64,000 nt of DNA from Pseudokineococcus lusitanus (GCF_003751265.1 NZ_RJKN01000007.1:1-64000), one strand, 5' to 3'. Counted from the stretch's first letter, positions 48,322 through 57,372 are shown. Made by a program: numbers and translations. The notes: generated from the letters alone by a model not told the origin.

Positions 48322-49251
48322 GTGCCCATCTACGACGACGTCACCCAGCTGGTGGGGCGCACGCCCCTCGTGCGGCTCAACCGCATCACCGACGGGGCGG
48401 GCGCCACGGTGGTCGCCAAGCTCGAGTTCTACAACCCGTCGAGCAGCGTGAAGGACCGCATCGGCGTGGCCATGGTCGACGCCGCCGAGCGCTCGGGGCA
48501 GCTGAAGCCGGGCGGTCGCATCGTCGAGGCGACGAGCGGCAACACCGGCATCGCCCTCGCCATGACCGGTGCCGCCCGTGGCTACAAGGTCACCCTCGCG
48601 ATGCCCGAGACGATGTCGAAGGAGCGCCGCGCCCTGCTGCGCGCCTACGGCGCGGAGCTCGTCCTCACCCCGGGCAGCGAGGGCATGCGCGGGGCCGTCA
48701 GCAAGGCCGAGGAGATCGGCGCCCAGGACGGCGCGGTGCTCGTCCGGCAGTTCGCCAACGAGGCCAACCCGCAGATCCACCGGACGACGACGGCCGAGGA
48801 GATCTGGGAGGACACCGACGGGGCGGTCGACGTCGTCGTCGCGGGCATCGGCACCGGCGGCACGATCACCGGCATCGGCCAGGTGCTCAAGGAGCGCAAG
48901 CCCGGCCTGCGCGTCGTCGGCGTCGAGCCGGCGGAGTCCCCGATCCTCAACGGCGGCAAGCCCGGCCCGCACAAGATCCAGGGCATCGGCGCCAACTTCG
49001 TCCCCGAGATCCTCGACACCGAGGTCTACGACGAGGTGATCGACGTCGACGCCGAGACCTCGGTCACGTGGGCCCGGCGCGCCGCCTCCGAGGAGGGCAT
49101 CCTCGCGGGCATCTCCTCGGGCTCCGCGCTGTACGCGGCCGTGCAGGTCGCCCGCCGCCCCGAGATGGACGGCAAGACGGTCGTCGTCGTCGTCCCGTCC
49201 TTCGGCGAGCGGTACCTGTCGACCATCCTCTACAGCGACCTGATGGAGTGA
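48322..49251 (+). CDS. cysK: Cysteine synthase A (O-acetylserine sulfhydrylase)
   Basis: A 309-residue PLP enzyme that makes cysteine from O-acetylserine and sulfide. The PLP Lys is Lys44 in [11 protein letters not shown]. The substrate loop is [12 protein letters not shown], the phosphate-binding glycine loop is [10 protein letters not shown], and ISSGSA near the C-terminus contacts the PLP ring. The length equals that of typical CysK. GTG 48322 has GAAGGAG eight bases upstream. The serine acetyltransferase gene follows with an overlap or 8-base gap, so the two-step pathway is encoded as cysKE. The C-terminus of CysE (DPAIWI, ending in Ile) is right for docking into CysK as the cysteine synthase complex. 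Confidence 0.96.
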   Translation: MPIYDDVTQLVGRTPLVRLNRITDGAGATVVAKLEFYNPSSSVKDRIGVAMVDAAERSGQLKPGGRIVEATSGNTGIALAMTGAARGYKVTLAMPETMSKERRALLRAYGAELVLTPGSEGMRGAVSKAEEIGAQDGAVLVRQFANEANPQIHRTTTAEEIWEDTDGAVDVVVAGIGTGGTITGIGQVLKERKPGLRVVGVEPAESPILNGGKPGPHKIQGIGANFVPEILDTEVYDEVIDVDAETSVTWARRAASEEGILAGISSGSALYAAVQVARRPEMDGKTVVVVVPSFGERYLSTILYSDLME

Positions 49252-49922
49252 CCGGCCCCGTGACGAGCACCTGGGCCGGACGTCGGCGCCGCTCCACCGC
49301 CGCCGGCGTCCAGCCCAGCCCGGTCCCGCCGGCGCACCCGGCGGCCGACGCGGACCTCACGTGGCGCGAGCGGCTGCGGGAGGACCTCGACACGGCGGCG
49401 CGCCGCGACCCCGCGGCGCGCAGCCGCGCCGAGCTGGTCCTCGCCTACCCGGGCCTGCACGCCGTGTGGGTCCACCGGTTCAGCCACCGCCTGTGGCGGC
49501 GGGGCGGGCGGCTGCCCGCGCGGGTGGTGTCGCACCTGGCCCGCGCGGCCACCGGCGTGGAGATCCACCCGGGCGCGACCATCGGCCGGCGCTTCTTCGT
49601 CGACCACGGCATGGGCGTCGTCATCGGCGAGACGGCCGTCGTCGGCGACGACGTGATGATGTACCACGGCGTCACGCTGGGCGGCCGCAGCCTCCAGGGC
49701 GGCAAGCGCCACCCCACCGTGGGCGACGGCGTCACCTTCGGCGCGGGCGCCCGCGTCCTCGGCGCCGTGAGCATCGGCGCGGGCGCGCAGGTGGGGGCCA
49801 ACGCCGTCGTCGTGCGCGACGTGCCGGCGGGCGCCGTCGTCGTCGGCGTGCCCGGACGGGTCGTCGAGCGGGCCCCGGCCGCGGCGGCCGAGGACGACGT
49901 CGACCCGGCCATCTGGATCTGA
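49248..49922 (+). CDS. cysE: Serine O-acetyltransferase
   Basis: A 224-residue enzyme (220 if GTG 49260 is used) that acetylates serine with acetyl-CoA. GTG 49248 overlaps the cysK stop as GTGA, a pattern common in this genome; GTG 49260 is better placed relative to the GGAG at 49244. The left-handed beta-helix of hexapeptide repeats begins at [19 protein letters not shown], with catalytic His residues in [10 protein letters not shown] and [10 protein letters not shown]. The N-terminal helical domain is short, as in actinobacterial and Gram-positive CysE. The protein ends in DPAIWI, whose terminal Ile is the residue that inserts into CysK in the complex. Confidence 0.94.
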   Translation: MTGPVTSTWAGRRRRSTAAGVQPSPVPPAHPAADADLTWRERLREDLDTAARRDPAARSRAELVLAYPGLHAVWVHRFSHRLWRRGGRLPARVVSHLARAATGVEIHPGATIGRRFFVDHGMGVVIGETAVVGDDVMMYHGVTLGGRSLQGGKRHPTVGDGVTFGAGARVLGAVSIGAGAQVGANAVVVRDVPAGAVVVGVPGRVVERAPAAAAEDDVDPAIWI

Positions 49923-49954
49923 CCCACCTCCGCCGGCCCACGGGGCCGGGGACG

Positions 49955-49991
49955 GCAGCGGCCGCGCCCCCCGAGGGGACGCGGCCGCTGC
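49955..49991. terminator. Bidirectional terminator between cysE and xylA
   Basis: GCAGCGGCCGCG (49955-49966) pairs with CGCGGCCGCTGC (49980-49991), extended by CCCC/GGGG in the loop side with one bulged A. Confidence 0.75.
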
Positions 49992-50016
49992 GGCGTGCGG
50001 GGCGGTCGGCTGCCGG

Positions 50017-51216
50017 TCAGCCCGCCGCGCCGAGCACGTGCTCGACGACGAGCTGGTCGAGCAGGACCTGGCCGCCGTGGCGCGCGCCCGCGGCGTCGGC
50101 GTCGTAGTCCTCGAAGGCGGTCCGGTCGGCCTTGATGTCGGCCAGCGTCTCGCCCTCGGACAGCGTGGGCTGCGAGAGCTCGAGGACGCCGGCCTCCTCG
50201 AGGGCCTTCTGCACGCGCGGGTCGGCGCGGAACGCCAGCGCGCGCTCCTTGAGGAGCAGGTAGGTGGCCATGTTGGCCTCGGCCGAGGTCCACACGCCGG
50301 CCGTGCCCTCGGAGCGCAGCGGCTTGTAGTCGAAGTGGCGCGGGCCCTGGTAGCGGGGGCCGCCGCCCGGGAAGCCGTTCTCCAGCAGGTCGACCGTCGA
50401 GAAGGCGCTCAGCAGGTCGCCGTGGCCGAACACAAGGTCCTGGTCGAACTTGGGCCCGTGCTGGCCGTTGAGGTCGATGTGGAAGAGCTTGTCCGCGGCC
50501 AGCGCCTGGGCGATGCCGTGGGTGAAGTTGAGGTTGGACATCTGCTCGTGGCCGACCTCGGGGTTCACGCCGACGAGGTGCGGGTGCTCGAGGGTGTGCG
50601 TGAAGGCGATGGCGTGGCCGACCGTCGGCAGGAGGATGTCGCCGCGGGGCTCGTTCGGCTTCGGCTCGATGGCGATCCGCATGTCCCAGCCCTGCTCGAC
50701 GATGTGCGTCGTCAGGAGGTCCACGACCTCCTTGTAGCGGGCGAGGGCGGCGTTGACGTCCTTGGCGACGTCGACCTCGCTGCCCTCGCGGCCGCCCCAC
50801 ATGACGAAGGTCTTGGCGCCGAGCTCGGCACCGAGCTCGAGCTGGCGCAGGGCCTTGCGGAGGGCGAACCGCCGCACGCCGCGGTCGTTGGCCGTGAAGC
50901 CGCCCTCCTTGAACACGGGGTGGCTGAAGAGGTTGGTCGTGACCATCGGCACCTGGAGGCCGGTCTCGTCCAGCGCCTTGCGGAGCTTGTCGAGGATCCG
51001 GTCCCGCTCGGCGGCGTCGCGCAGGCCCGTCTCGAAGGGGACGACGTCGTCGTCGTGGAAGGTGATGCCGTAGGCGCCCAGGTCCGAGAGGCGGTGCACG
51101 GCCTCGGCGGTGTCGAGCACGTCGCGCGTCGCGCCGCCGAAGGGGTCGACGCCCTGCCATCCGACGGTCCAGAGGCCGAAGGAGAACTGGTCGTCGCGGG
51201 TGGGCTGGGGGGCCAT
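50017..51216 (-). CDS. xylA: Xylose isomerase
   Basis: A 399-residue class I (actinobacterial) enzyme converting D-xylose to D-xylulose, and D-glucose to fructose. Landmarks are [19 protein letters not shown] at the N-terminus, the catalytic His in [12 protein letters not shown], metal ligands in [19 protein letters not shown] and [15 protein letters not shown]. The length is close to Streptomyces XylA (about 388). ATG 51216 has GAGGAG upstream. The promoter and a palindromic operator overlap its transcription start, and a ROK regulator is divergently encoded, the standard xyl arrangement. No xylulokinase gene is visible here. Confidence 0.96.
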   Translation of the reverse strand: MAPQPTRDDQFSFGLWTVGWQGVDPFGGATRDVLDTAEAVHRLSDLGAYGITFHDDDVVPFETGLRDAAERDRILDKLRKALDETGLQVPMVTTNLFSHPVFKEGGFTANDRGVRRFALRKALRQLELGAELGAKTFVMWGGREGSEVDVAKDVNAALARYKEVVDLLTTHIVEQGWDMRIAIEPKPNEPRGDILLPTVGHAIAFTHTLEHPHLVGVNPEVGHEQMSNLNFTHGIAQALAADKLFHIDLNGQHGPKFDQDLVFGHGDLLSAFSTVDLLENGFPGGGPRYQGPRHFDYKPLRSEGTAGVWTSAEANMATYLLLKERALAFRADPRVQKALEEAGVLELSQPTLSEGETLADIKADRTAFEDYDADAAGARHGGQVLLDQLVVEHVLGAAG

Positions 51217-51243
51217 GAGGAGCTCCTCGTCGTCGAGCGGGCT

Positions 51244-51260
51244 TTCGTCCAGTGGCTGAA
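51244..51260. promoter_or_regulatory. Palindromic operator at the xylA transcription start
   Basis: TTC-GT-CCA-G-TGG-CT-GAA is a 17-bp interrupted palindrome centred on 51252, where xylA transcription should begin. It is the best candidate site for the divergent XylR-type repressor. Confidence 0.55.
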
Positions 51261-51287
51261 CATAATCGGCGGTGCGACCTCGGTCAA
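51259..51287 (-). promoter_or_regulatory. xylA promoter
   Basis: On the minus strand TTGACC (51282-51287), a 17-bp spacer and TATGTT (51259-51264) form a near-consensus promoter in a locally AT-richer stretch. Confidence 0.7.
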
Positions 51288-51338
51288 CGCCCGGCACGTC
51301 GTGCACCCACGGGCGCGCGGCGTGGGAGCCTCCCGCCC

Positions 51339-52562
51339 GTGGACATCACGCGCCAGGTCGACCTGCGGGAGCGCAACAGCGCCGCGCTCCTGGCCCGGGT
51401 CGCCGCCGCCGTCGATCCTCCCTCACGGGCGGCGCTGTCGGCGGCGACGGGCCTCACCCGCACGACCGTCTCGACCCTCGTCGACCAGATGGTCGGCGCC
51501 CGGCTCCTCGAGGAGACGGCGCCGCGCGTCGTGGCGCGAGGGCGTCCGGCGCAACGGCTCCGGCTCTCGGGCCGCCGGGTGGCCGGTCTCGGCGTCGAGG
51601 TCGGCGTGCGGCACCTGGCCGCGGGCGTGCGCGACCTCTCCGGGGCCACCCGCGTGCTGCGCGTGCGCCCGGGCGACCAGCGCGACGCCCCGCCGGCCGA
51701 GGTCCTCGGGCGCGCGGCCGACCTGGCCGACGAGGCGCTCGCGGAGGCGGCCGACCTGGGCCTCGAGGTCGTCGGCGCCGCCTGGGGGCTGCCCGGGCTC
51801 GTCGACGCGGCCGCCGGGCGCGTCCGCCTGGCCCCCAACCTCGGGTGGCGCGACGTCGACGTCGCCGCCCCCCTGCGGTCGCGGGGCGCCGGCGTCGGGC
51901 TGCTGCCCACGGGCTGGGAGAACGAGGCGGCGCTGGCCACGCTGGCCGAGGCGTGGGCGCCCGGCCGCACCGGCGGGCCGAGCACGGGCTTCCTCCTCGT
52001 CACCGGCGAGGTGGGCATCGGGGCCGGCGTGCTCGTGGGCGGCCAGCTCCTGCGCGGCGAGCACGGCTGGGGCGGCGAGCTCGGCCACGTGACCGTCGAC
52101 CCGGCCGGTCCCGTCTGCGGGTGCGGCGCGACGGGCTGCCTCGAGGTCTTCGCCGGGCAGGACCCGCTCCTGGCCGCCGCCGGGCTCGACCCGGACGGCA
52201 CCACCGCGGCCGAGGGCGGTGGGGTCGGCGCGGTGCTGGCCTCCGCCGCGGCCCGGGGGGAGCGGCGCGTCCTCCACGCCCTGCGCGACGCGGGGCGGGC
52301 CCTCGGCGTCGCCGCGTCGTCGGCGGTCAACGTCCTCGACGTCGGCGCCGTCGTGCTCGGCGGCGTCTACGCGCCGCTCGCGCCGTGGCTCGCGCCCGTC
52401 GTCGCGGAGGAGCTCGGCCGCCGCGTCCTGCGGGCGCGGCTGGCGCCCGTGGAGGTGCGCGCCGCGCGGCTGGGGGCGGACGCCGTCGTGCTCGGCGGGG
52501 CGGCCCGCGTGCTCCAGGAGGTCCTCGAGCGCCCGGGGCCGCTGCTGGCGCCGGTGGCCTGA
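51339..52562 (+). CDS. XylR-type ROK family regulator
   Basis: A 407-residue repressor. The N-terminal winged HTH is [20 protein letters not shown], then [20 protein letters not shown]. The sugar-binding ASKHA domain has [30 protein letters not shown] and the zinc motif [17 protein letters not shown] sugar kinases have Asn-Asp at the catalytic site; here the segment reads ENE, as in DNA-binding XylR-type members that are not kinases. GTG 51339 has GGGAG upstream. Divergence from xylA and the operator between them indicate xylose-responsive control of xylA. Confidence 0.88.
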   Translation: MDITRQVDLRERNSAALLARVAAAVDPPSRAALSAATGLTRTTVSTLVDQMVGARLLEETAPRVVARGRPAQRLRLSGRRVAGLGVEVGVRHLAAGVRDLSGATRVLRVRPGDQRDAPPAEVLGRAADLADEALAEAADLGLEVVGAAWGLPGLVDAAAGRVRLAPNLGWRDVDVAAPLRSRGAGVGLLPTGWENEAALATLAEAWAPGRTGGPSTGFLLVTGEVGIGAGVLVGGQLLRGEHGWGGELGHVTVDPAGPVCGCGATGCLEVFAGQDPLLAAAGLDPDGTTAAEGGGVGAVLASAAARGERRVLHALRDAGRALGVAASSAVNVLDVGAVVLGGVYAPLAPWLAPVVAEELGRRVLRARLAPVEVRAARLGADAVVLGGAARVLQEVLERPGPLLAPVA

Positions 52563-52571
52563 GGGGGAGCC

Positions 52572-53234
52572 GTGGCGGACGACGGGACGACGGGCGGCGC
52601 GACCGGCGGGGACGGCGCACCGGCCCGCAGGGCGGCGTCGCGGCGGCGGCCCGAGCAGCCGGTGCTCGTCGTGGCCGACGCCGCCGCCTGGCGCGCGTGG
52701 CTCGACGAGCACGAGGGCACCTCGGACGGCGTCTGGCTGACGCTCGCGCGCAAGGACGCCGTGGACGCCGGGCGCGGCCCGACGACCCTGCGGTACGCCG
52801 CCGCGCTCGACGAGGCCCTCTGCAGCGGCTGGGTGGACGGCCAGGCGCGGGGCGGCGACGCCGACACCTACGGCCAGCGCTTCACGCCGCGGCGGGCACG
52901 CAGCCTGTGGTCGGCGCGCAACGTCACCTACGTGGCGCGCCTGCGGGACGAGGGGCGGATGCGCCCGCGCGGCGAGGCGGAGGTGACGCGGGCGCAGGCC
53001 GACGGCCGGTGGGACCGGGCCTACGCCGGCCCGGCCACCATGGCGGTGCCGGACGACCTGCGGGCGGCGCTCGACGCCGAGCCCGCGCTCGCGGACGCCT
53101 TCGCGGCGCTCGGCGGCCAGGACCGCTACGCCGCCTGCCACCGCGTCGTCACGGCGACGACGCCGGCCGTCCGGGCCCGGCGGGTGGCCGCGGTGCTCGA
53201 CGGGCTGCGGGCCGGCACGTCGGACGGTGCGTGA
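52572..53234 (+). CDS. YdeI/OmpD-associated family protein
   Basis: A 220-residue cytoplasmic protein. After a ~25-residue Gly/Ala/Arg leader the conserved core reads DAAAWRAWLDEHEGTSDGVW, LRYAAALDEALCSGWVDGQA, TYGQRFTPRRARSLWSARNV and a helical C-terminus, matching the YdeI/OmpD-associated (BOF-like) family, whose function is poorly defined. GTG 52572 has GGGGAG two to three bases upstream. It starts nine bases after the XylR-type gene and may be co-transcribed with it. Confidence 0.85.
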   Translation: MADDGTTGGATGGDGAPARRAASRRRPEQPVLVVADAAAWRAWLDEHEGTSDGVWLTLARKDAVDAGRGPTTLRYAAALDEALCSGWVDGQARGGDADTYGQRFTPRRARSLWSARNVTYVARLRDEGRMRPRGEAEVTRAQADGRWDRAYAGPATMAVPDDLRAALDAEPALADAFAALGGQDRYAACHRVVTATTPAVRARRVAAVLDGLRAGTSDGA

Positions 53235-53236
53235 CG

Positions 53237-53274
53237 CGCCGCAGGCCCGCCCCCGGGGGGACGGGCCTGCGGCG
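53237..53274. terminator. 13-bp GC hairpin terminator
   Basis: CGCCGCAGGCCCG (53237-53249) pairs with CGGGCCTGCGGCG (53262-53274), between the YdeI-like gene and the convergent WrbA-like gene. Confidence 0.75.
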
Positions 53275-53288
53275 AGCGGCGGGGGTCG

Positions 53289-53360
53289 TCAGCCGTCGAG
53301 GCGAGGTCTCCCTCAGCCGTCGAGGCGACGGCTCCCTCAGCCGTTCAGGCGACGGCTCAC
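53289..53360. repeat. Three 24-bp tandem repeats covering the WrbA-like gene's stop codon
   Basis: Units start at 53289, 53313 and 53337, each beginning TCAGCCGTCGAGGCGA or a close variant. The third contains the last codons and TGA of the minus-strand WrbA-like gene; the other two extend past the stop. Confidence 0.92.
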
Positions 53361-53921
53361 CGTGAGGGCGCGGGTGACCATGTGGTCGAGCGCGCCGTTG
53401 GTGACGTCGTCGACCGGCTGGTCGTTGCCGCCGCCGGTGACGTGGCCGACGCCGTAGGGGTTGCCGTCGACGAACTTCGAGCCGTCGGTGTAGCCGGGGC
53501 TCACGACGATGCCGCCGAAGTGGTGGATGGTCGTGTAGAGCGAGAGGAGCACGGCCTCCTGGCCGCCGTGGAGGGTCTGCGAGGCGGTGAAGCCCGCGTA
53601 GACCTTGTCCGCGAGCTGGCCCTGCGCCCACTGCGCGCCGAGGCTGTCGATGAAGACCTTGAGGCGGCCGGCCACGTTGCCGTAGCGCGACGGGGTGCCG
53701 AAGAGCACGACGTCGGCCCACACGACGTCGTCGGCGGTGGGCTGCTGGGGGCGCTCGTCCGAGCCGGGCTGGCCCTGCGCGTCCTCGCGGCCGACGGCCA
53801 GGAGGCGGACCTCGGCGCCCTGCGCCTCGGCGGTGGCGGCCAGGCGCCGGGCCATCGTGTCGATGGTGCCGGTGACGGAGTAGTAGATGATCGCGACCTT
53901 GGTCGCGGGGGCGTCGGCCAT
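53337..53921 (-). CDS. WrbA-like NAD(P)H:quinone oxidoreductase (flavodoxin fold)
   Basis: A 194-residue FMN protein that reduces quinones by two electrons. The FMN phosphate loop is YYSVTGTIDTMARRLA. The isoalloxazine contact is FGTPSRYGNVAG, followed by LADKVYAGFTASQTLHGGQE and TTIHHFGGIVVSPGYTD, all typical of the WrbA/PnpB group. ATG 53921 has GGAGG upstream. It lies 46 bases downstream of the EamA gene on the same strand, with a near-palindrome in the gap that could be the operator of a redox-sensing regulator. Its 3' end is part of a tandem repeat. Confidence 0.9.
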   Translation of the reverse strand: MADAPATKVAIIYYSVTGTIDTMARRLAATAEAQGAEVRLLAVGREDAQGQPGSDERPQQPTADDVVWADVVLFGTPSRYGNVAGRLKVFIDSLGAQWAQGQLADKVYAGFTASQTLHGGQEAVLLSLYTTIHHFGGIVVSPGYTDGSKFVDGNPYGVGHVTGGGNDQPVDDVTNGALDHMVTRALTVSRRLNG

Positions 53922-53952
53922 GGCTGCCTCCGGGGCGTCGAGGGCGGAAGTT

Positions 53953-53970
53953 GAGGGTTGTACTACCTCA
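53953..53970. promoter_or_regulatory. Near-palindrome upstream of the WrbA-like gene
   Basis: GGTTGTACTACC (53956-53967) is symmetric at 10 of 12 positions around GTAC and is flanked by GAG/CTC. It lies between the EamA stop and the WrbA-like start in an AT-richer patch. A quinone-responsive HxlR/MarR site is possible; no such regulator gene is nearby. Confidence 0.35.
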
Positions 53971-54966
53971 CTGTACGCGACGGCGGCGACGCCCGCGCGT
54001 CCTGCGCCCGGTCGTGCGCGAGACGTCCTCCGGACGGGCCGCGCCGACGTCGCCCGGCGTCGGGGCGGCGTCGCGGCGGCGGCTGAGCGCCACGCCCGCG
54101 CTCGCGGCGCTGACGAGCGCGAGCGCGACGACCTCCGTGGGGGCGAGGAGCTGCCCGAGCACGACGAGGCCGGCCAGGGCGGCGGCCAGCGGCTGCAGGC
54201 TCATGAGGACGGCGTAGACGCGCGTGGGCAGGCGGCGCAGGGCGGCGAGGTCGGCGCCGTAGGGGACGACGGACGACAGCAGCGCGACCGCGAGGACGGC
54301 GAGGAGGAGGCCCGGCCGCTCGACGACCCCGAGCGCGCCCCCGACGCCGAAGGGCGCCACGAGCACCGCGCCCACGAGGAGGGAGACGGCGAGCCCGCCG
54401 GTGCCCGGCACGAGCCGGCCGACCCGGGCGCTCGCGAGGATGTAGCCCGCCCAGCAGGCCCCGGCCGCGGCGGCGAGCACGAGGCCGAGGACGTCGAGGC
54501 CCTCGCCTGCGCCGGCGTCGCCGAGGGCCCGCGCGCCGAGGAGGACGACGCCCGCGAGGGCGAGCCCCGACCAGAGGACGTCCTGCGCCCGCCGCGCCTG
54601 CACGACCGACAGGACGAGCGGGCCGAGCAGCTCGACGGACACGGCGACGCCGAGCGGCAGCCGGTCGAGCGAGAGGTAGAAGAGGCCGTTCATCCCGGCC
54701 ATCGCGAGGCCGAGGAGCGCGCACCCGCCCAGCGCGCCCGCCGACCAGCGGTGCACGGCCGGCCGCAGGACGGCGGCGAGCAGCAGGCCCGCCAGCAGCA
54801 GCCGCAGGAGCACGGTGCCCGGCGCGCCGAGGACGGGGAACAGCGTGCTCGCGACGGCGCTGCCGGTCTGGACGCTCCCGATGGACACCGCCATGAGCAG
54901 CGGGGCGGGCACCCGGTCGACAGGGCCGGGGGCGGGCGTCGTCGTCGCGCCCGGCGGGGAGGTCAC
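53968..54966 (-). CDS. EamA family exporter (RhtA-like)
   Basis: A 332-residue ten-helix DMT-family permease, most like threonine/homoserine exporter RhtA: VSIGSVQTGSAVASTLFPVL in helix 1, RLPLGVAVSVELLGPLVL in the fourth helix region, and VLMSLQPLAAALAGLVVLGQ near the end. The C-terminus is a long Arg-rich cytoplasmic tail (TTGRRTRGRRRRRV). GTG 54966 is the start. The WrbA-like gene follows on the same strand. The substrate cannot be fixed from sequence. Confidence 0.88.
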   Translation of the reverse strand: MTSPPGATTTPAPGPVDRVPAPLLMAVSIGSVQTGSAVASTLFPVLGAPGTVLLRLLLAGLLLAAVLRPAVHRWSAGALGGCALLGLAMAGMNGLFYLSLDRLPLGVAVSVELLGPLVLSVVQARRAQDVLWSGLALAGVVLLGARALGDAGAGEGLDVLGLVLAAAAGACWAGYILASARVGRLVPGTGGLAVSLLVGAVLVAPFGVGGALGVVERPGLLLAVLAVALLSSVVPYGADLAALRRLPTRVYAVLMSLQPLAAALAGLVVLGQLLAPTEVVALALVSAASAGVALSRRRDAAPTPGDVGAARPEDVSRTTGRRTRGRRRRRVQ

Positions 54967-55040
54967 GCGTGCTTCCTACCCCGCCGGCAGGCGCGACGTC
55001 GGACACGTCCGCGGGATGGCGTCACGGCGGACGTGGCTGT

Positions 55041-55262
55041 CGACGTCGGCTCCCGGAAGCCTTCCCGACGTCGCCCCGGGAGCCTCTGGGCGTCGACGTC
55101 GCTGCCGACGTCGTCGGGCGGAAGATCGTCAGGTCGACGTCGCTGCCGAGGTCGGGGAACGAGCGCCCCGGGGCCCGACTTCGCTGCCGACGTCGTCCCA
55201 GGGAGGACCCGGAAGCCGACTTCGGCAGCGAAGTGGGGAAGGGGTGGCGTGTCCCCGGTGGG
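55041..55262. repeat. 41-bp degenerate tandem repeat with GACGTC-GCTGCC-GACGTC cores
   Basis: CGACGTCGCTGCC-type cores start at 55094, 55135, 55176 and 55217, exactly 41 bp apart; two partial copies lie at 55041 and 55066. The last copy is partly inverted (GACTTCGGCAGCGAAGT). This fills the ~300-base gap upstream of the EamA start and downstream of the PAC2 gene's stop; no gene is seen in it. Confidence 0.8.
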
Positions 55263-56312
55263 TCAGGTGCGGGGGGCGGGGTCCCCGCCGTCGCCGTCGT
55301 CCGACGTCCCGTCGTCCGCCCGGTCCGCGGTCGGGTCCGGCGCCCCGACCGCGGGGCCGGGGTCCGGCGCCCAGGGGCGGTCGCGGTCGTCGCCGGACTC
55401 GTCGAGCCCGCGGAGGTAGGCCTCGAGGTCGGCGGCGAGCTCCTCGCCGTCGGGCATCTCGTCGTCGGGCAGCGACGGCGTCGCGAGGCCGGGGCCCTCG
55501 AGGGCGCGGCCGGCGAGGACGGCGTCGTAGGTGCGCTCCATCGCCGTGACGGCGGTGCGGGTGTCCTCGTCCGCCGCGACCTGGCGGTCGACCTCCTCGA
55601 GGACGGTCGCGCCCGCGGCCTGGAGGTCCGCCGTCGGCAGGGCGAGGTCGGCGGTCTCGGCGAGGGCGTCGAGGAGCGCGACCGCGGCCGGCGGGAACTC
55701 CGCCTGCGCGAGGTAGTGCGGCACGTGGGCGGTGAAGCCGACGGACGGCACGCCCGCCTGGCCGAAGCGCTGCTCGAGGAGCGCGCCGACGTGGCCCGGC
55801 ACCTCGACCTCGCCGATCCAGCGCGGCCGGCCCGCGATGAGCGAGCGGTCCGACGCGTGCGGCGAGAGCCCGACGGGACGGGTGTGCGGCGAGGCCCACG
55901 GGATGCCGTGGAGGCCGACGGCCATGCGGACGTCGAAGCGCTCGGCGAGCAGGCGGACGGCCGCGGCGAAGCGCTCCCACTGCAGGTCGGGCTCCGGCCC
56001 GGTGAGGAGCAGGAAGGGCGCGCCCCGCTCGTCGCGGACGGCGTGCAGGAGGATCTCCGGCATCGCGACGGCGTCGAAGCGGTCGCTGCGGAAGGTCATG
56101 CGCGGCCGGCGGTCGCGGTAGTCCACGAGCTGGTCGGCGTCGATGCGCGCCACGACCTCGTTCTCCAGCCCGGACAGCAGGGCGCCGGTGGCGAGGGTGC
56201 CGGCCTGGCCGGCGTCGACGAAGCCGCGCAGCGCGTGCACGAGCACGGGTCGCTCGCCGGGGGTGAGGTCGGAGGTCTCGTAGACCTCCACGAGGTCGAG
56301 GGGATCGAGCAT
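55263..56312 (-). CDS. PAC2 family protein (proteasome assembly chaperone-like)
   Basis: A 349-residue soluble protein of the PAC2 family. Core segments are ERPVLVHALRGFVDAGQAGT near the start, FLLLTGPEPDLQWERFAAAV, MAVGLHGIPWASPHTRPVGL and AGVPSVGFTAHVPHYLAQAE. The last ~45 residues are an acidic, disordered tail. ATG 56312 is the only start that keeps the family's N-terminus (MLDPLDLVEVYE). The fold is shared with archaeal/eukaryotic proteasome assembly chaperones; in actinobacteria the role is not proven, but this genome does carry the proteasome activator Bpa. It is divergent from the SMP-30 gene. Confidence 0.9.
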   Translation of the reverse strand: MLDPLDLVEVYETSDLTPGERPVLVHALRGFVDAGQAGTLATGALLSGLENEVVARIDADQLVDYRDRRPRMTFRSDRFDAVAMPEILLHAVRDERGAPFLLLTGPEPDLQWERFAAAVRLLAERFDVRMAVGLHGIPWASPHTRPVGLSPHASDRSLIAGRPRWIGEVEVPGHVGALLEQRFGQAGVPSVGFTAHVPHYLAQAEFPPAAVALLDALAETADLALPTADLQAAGATVLEEVDRQVAADEDTRTAVTAMERTYDAVLAGRALEGPGLATPSLPDDEMPDGEELAADLEAYLRGLDESGDDRDRPWAPDPGPAVGAPDPTADRADDGTSDDGDGGDPAPRT

Positions 56313-56421
56313 GCCCGCTGCAACACCGCGTCGGCCCCGGAGCATCCCGGCCCTCCCGCGGCCCGCCCCGCGCCCCGTCGCCGACCCCTCGGCCGGCCCC
56401 GTCCTCGGGCACGATGCGCGG

Positions 56422-57372
56422 ATGGACGACGACGCCGCCGGCCGCCCGAGCACGCCCGACGCGGGCCCGGAGGTGCCGCACCTGCCCGCCCGCCGGGTGA
56501 CGTCCCCGCTCGCCCACCACGGCGAGGGGCCCGTCTGGGACACCGCCGAGGCGACGCTGCGGTGGGTCGACATGCTCCGCGGCGACCTCCTGTCGTGGAC
56601 GCCCCCGCCCGGGTGGGCGGGCGAGGAGGTCGCCGACGGCGCGGTGCGCCGCGACCACCTCGGCGACGTCCTCGCCGTCGTCCGCCCGCGCCGGGACGGC
56701 GGGCTCGTCGTGGCGCTCGAGCGCTGCCTGGCCCTCCTCGGCCCCGGCGACCTCGGCGCGGTGCCGCCCCGGCGGCTGCCCGAGGTCTGGTCCGACCCCG
56801 GCGTCCGCTTCAACGAGGGCGGCTGCGACCCACACGGCCGCTTCTTCGTCGGCTCCATGGCCTACGACCAGCGGCGGGGCGCGGCCTCGCTCTACCGCCT
56901 CGACCCGGACCTGTCCGTCCACGTCGTGCTCGAGGGCCTCACCATCTCCAACGGCCTCGGCTGGACCCCGGACGGGTCGGCGGCCTGGTACCACGACACG
57001 CAGACGCAGTCCCTCGACCGCCTCGTCCTCGACGACGCCGGGGAGGTCGTCTCGCGCACGCCCGTCCGGGAGACGCCCGACGAGCGCGGCGGCCCCGACG
57101 GGCTCGCCGTCGACGCGGAGGGCTGCGTGTGGGCCGCGCTCTTCGGCGGCTCGGCCCTCCACCGCATCTCGCCCGACGGCGAGCTGCTCGCCGTCGTCGA
57201 CGTCGGCGCCCGGCAGGTGACGGCGTGCGCCTTCGGCGGGCCGGACCTCGCCGACCTCTTCGTCACGACGTCGGCGGACGGCCTCGACGAGGGGGAGGAC
57301 CCGGCCGCGGGCGCCCTCTTCCACCTCCGGCCGGGCGTGCGCGGGCTCCCGCTGACGCCCTTCGCGGGCTGA
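56422..57372 (+). CDS. SMP-30/gluconolactonase family protein
   Basis: A 316-residue six-bladed beta-propeller of the SGL family, which hydrolyses sugar lactones with a bound divalent cation. Expected ligands are Glu in HHGEGPVWDTAE, Asn in ISNGLGWTPDG, and Asp in GGPDGLAVDAEG; the blade RFNEGGCDPHGRFFVGSM is also characteristic. ATG 56422 is preferred; the upstream frame is Pro/Arg-rich and overlaps the divergent PAC2 start. With the sugar dehydrogenases nearby, a role in a lactone-forming sugar oxidation route is possible but not shown. Confidence 0.88.
   Translation: MDDDAAGRPSTPDAGPEVPHLPARRVTSPLAHHGEGPVWDTAEATLRWVDMLRGDLLSWTPPPGWAGEEVADGAVRRDHLGDVLAVVRPRRDGGLVVALERCLALLGPGDLGAVPPRRLPEVWSDPGVRFNEGGCDPHGRFFVGSMAYDQRRGAASLYRLDPDLSVHVVLEGLTISNGLGWTPDGSAAWYHDTQTQSLDRLVLDDAGEVVSRTPVRETPDERGGPDGLAVDAEGCVWAALFGGSALHRISPDGELLAVVDVGARQVTACAFGGPDLADLFVTTSADGLDEGEDPAAGALFHLRPGVRGLPLTPFAG

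Noticed and set aside
55041-55262. A CRISPR-like array in the 41-bp repeats.
   Set aside because: Units are head-to-tail with no unique spacers, the copies are degenerate, and no cas gene is present.
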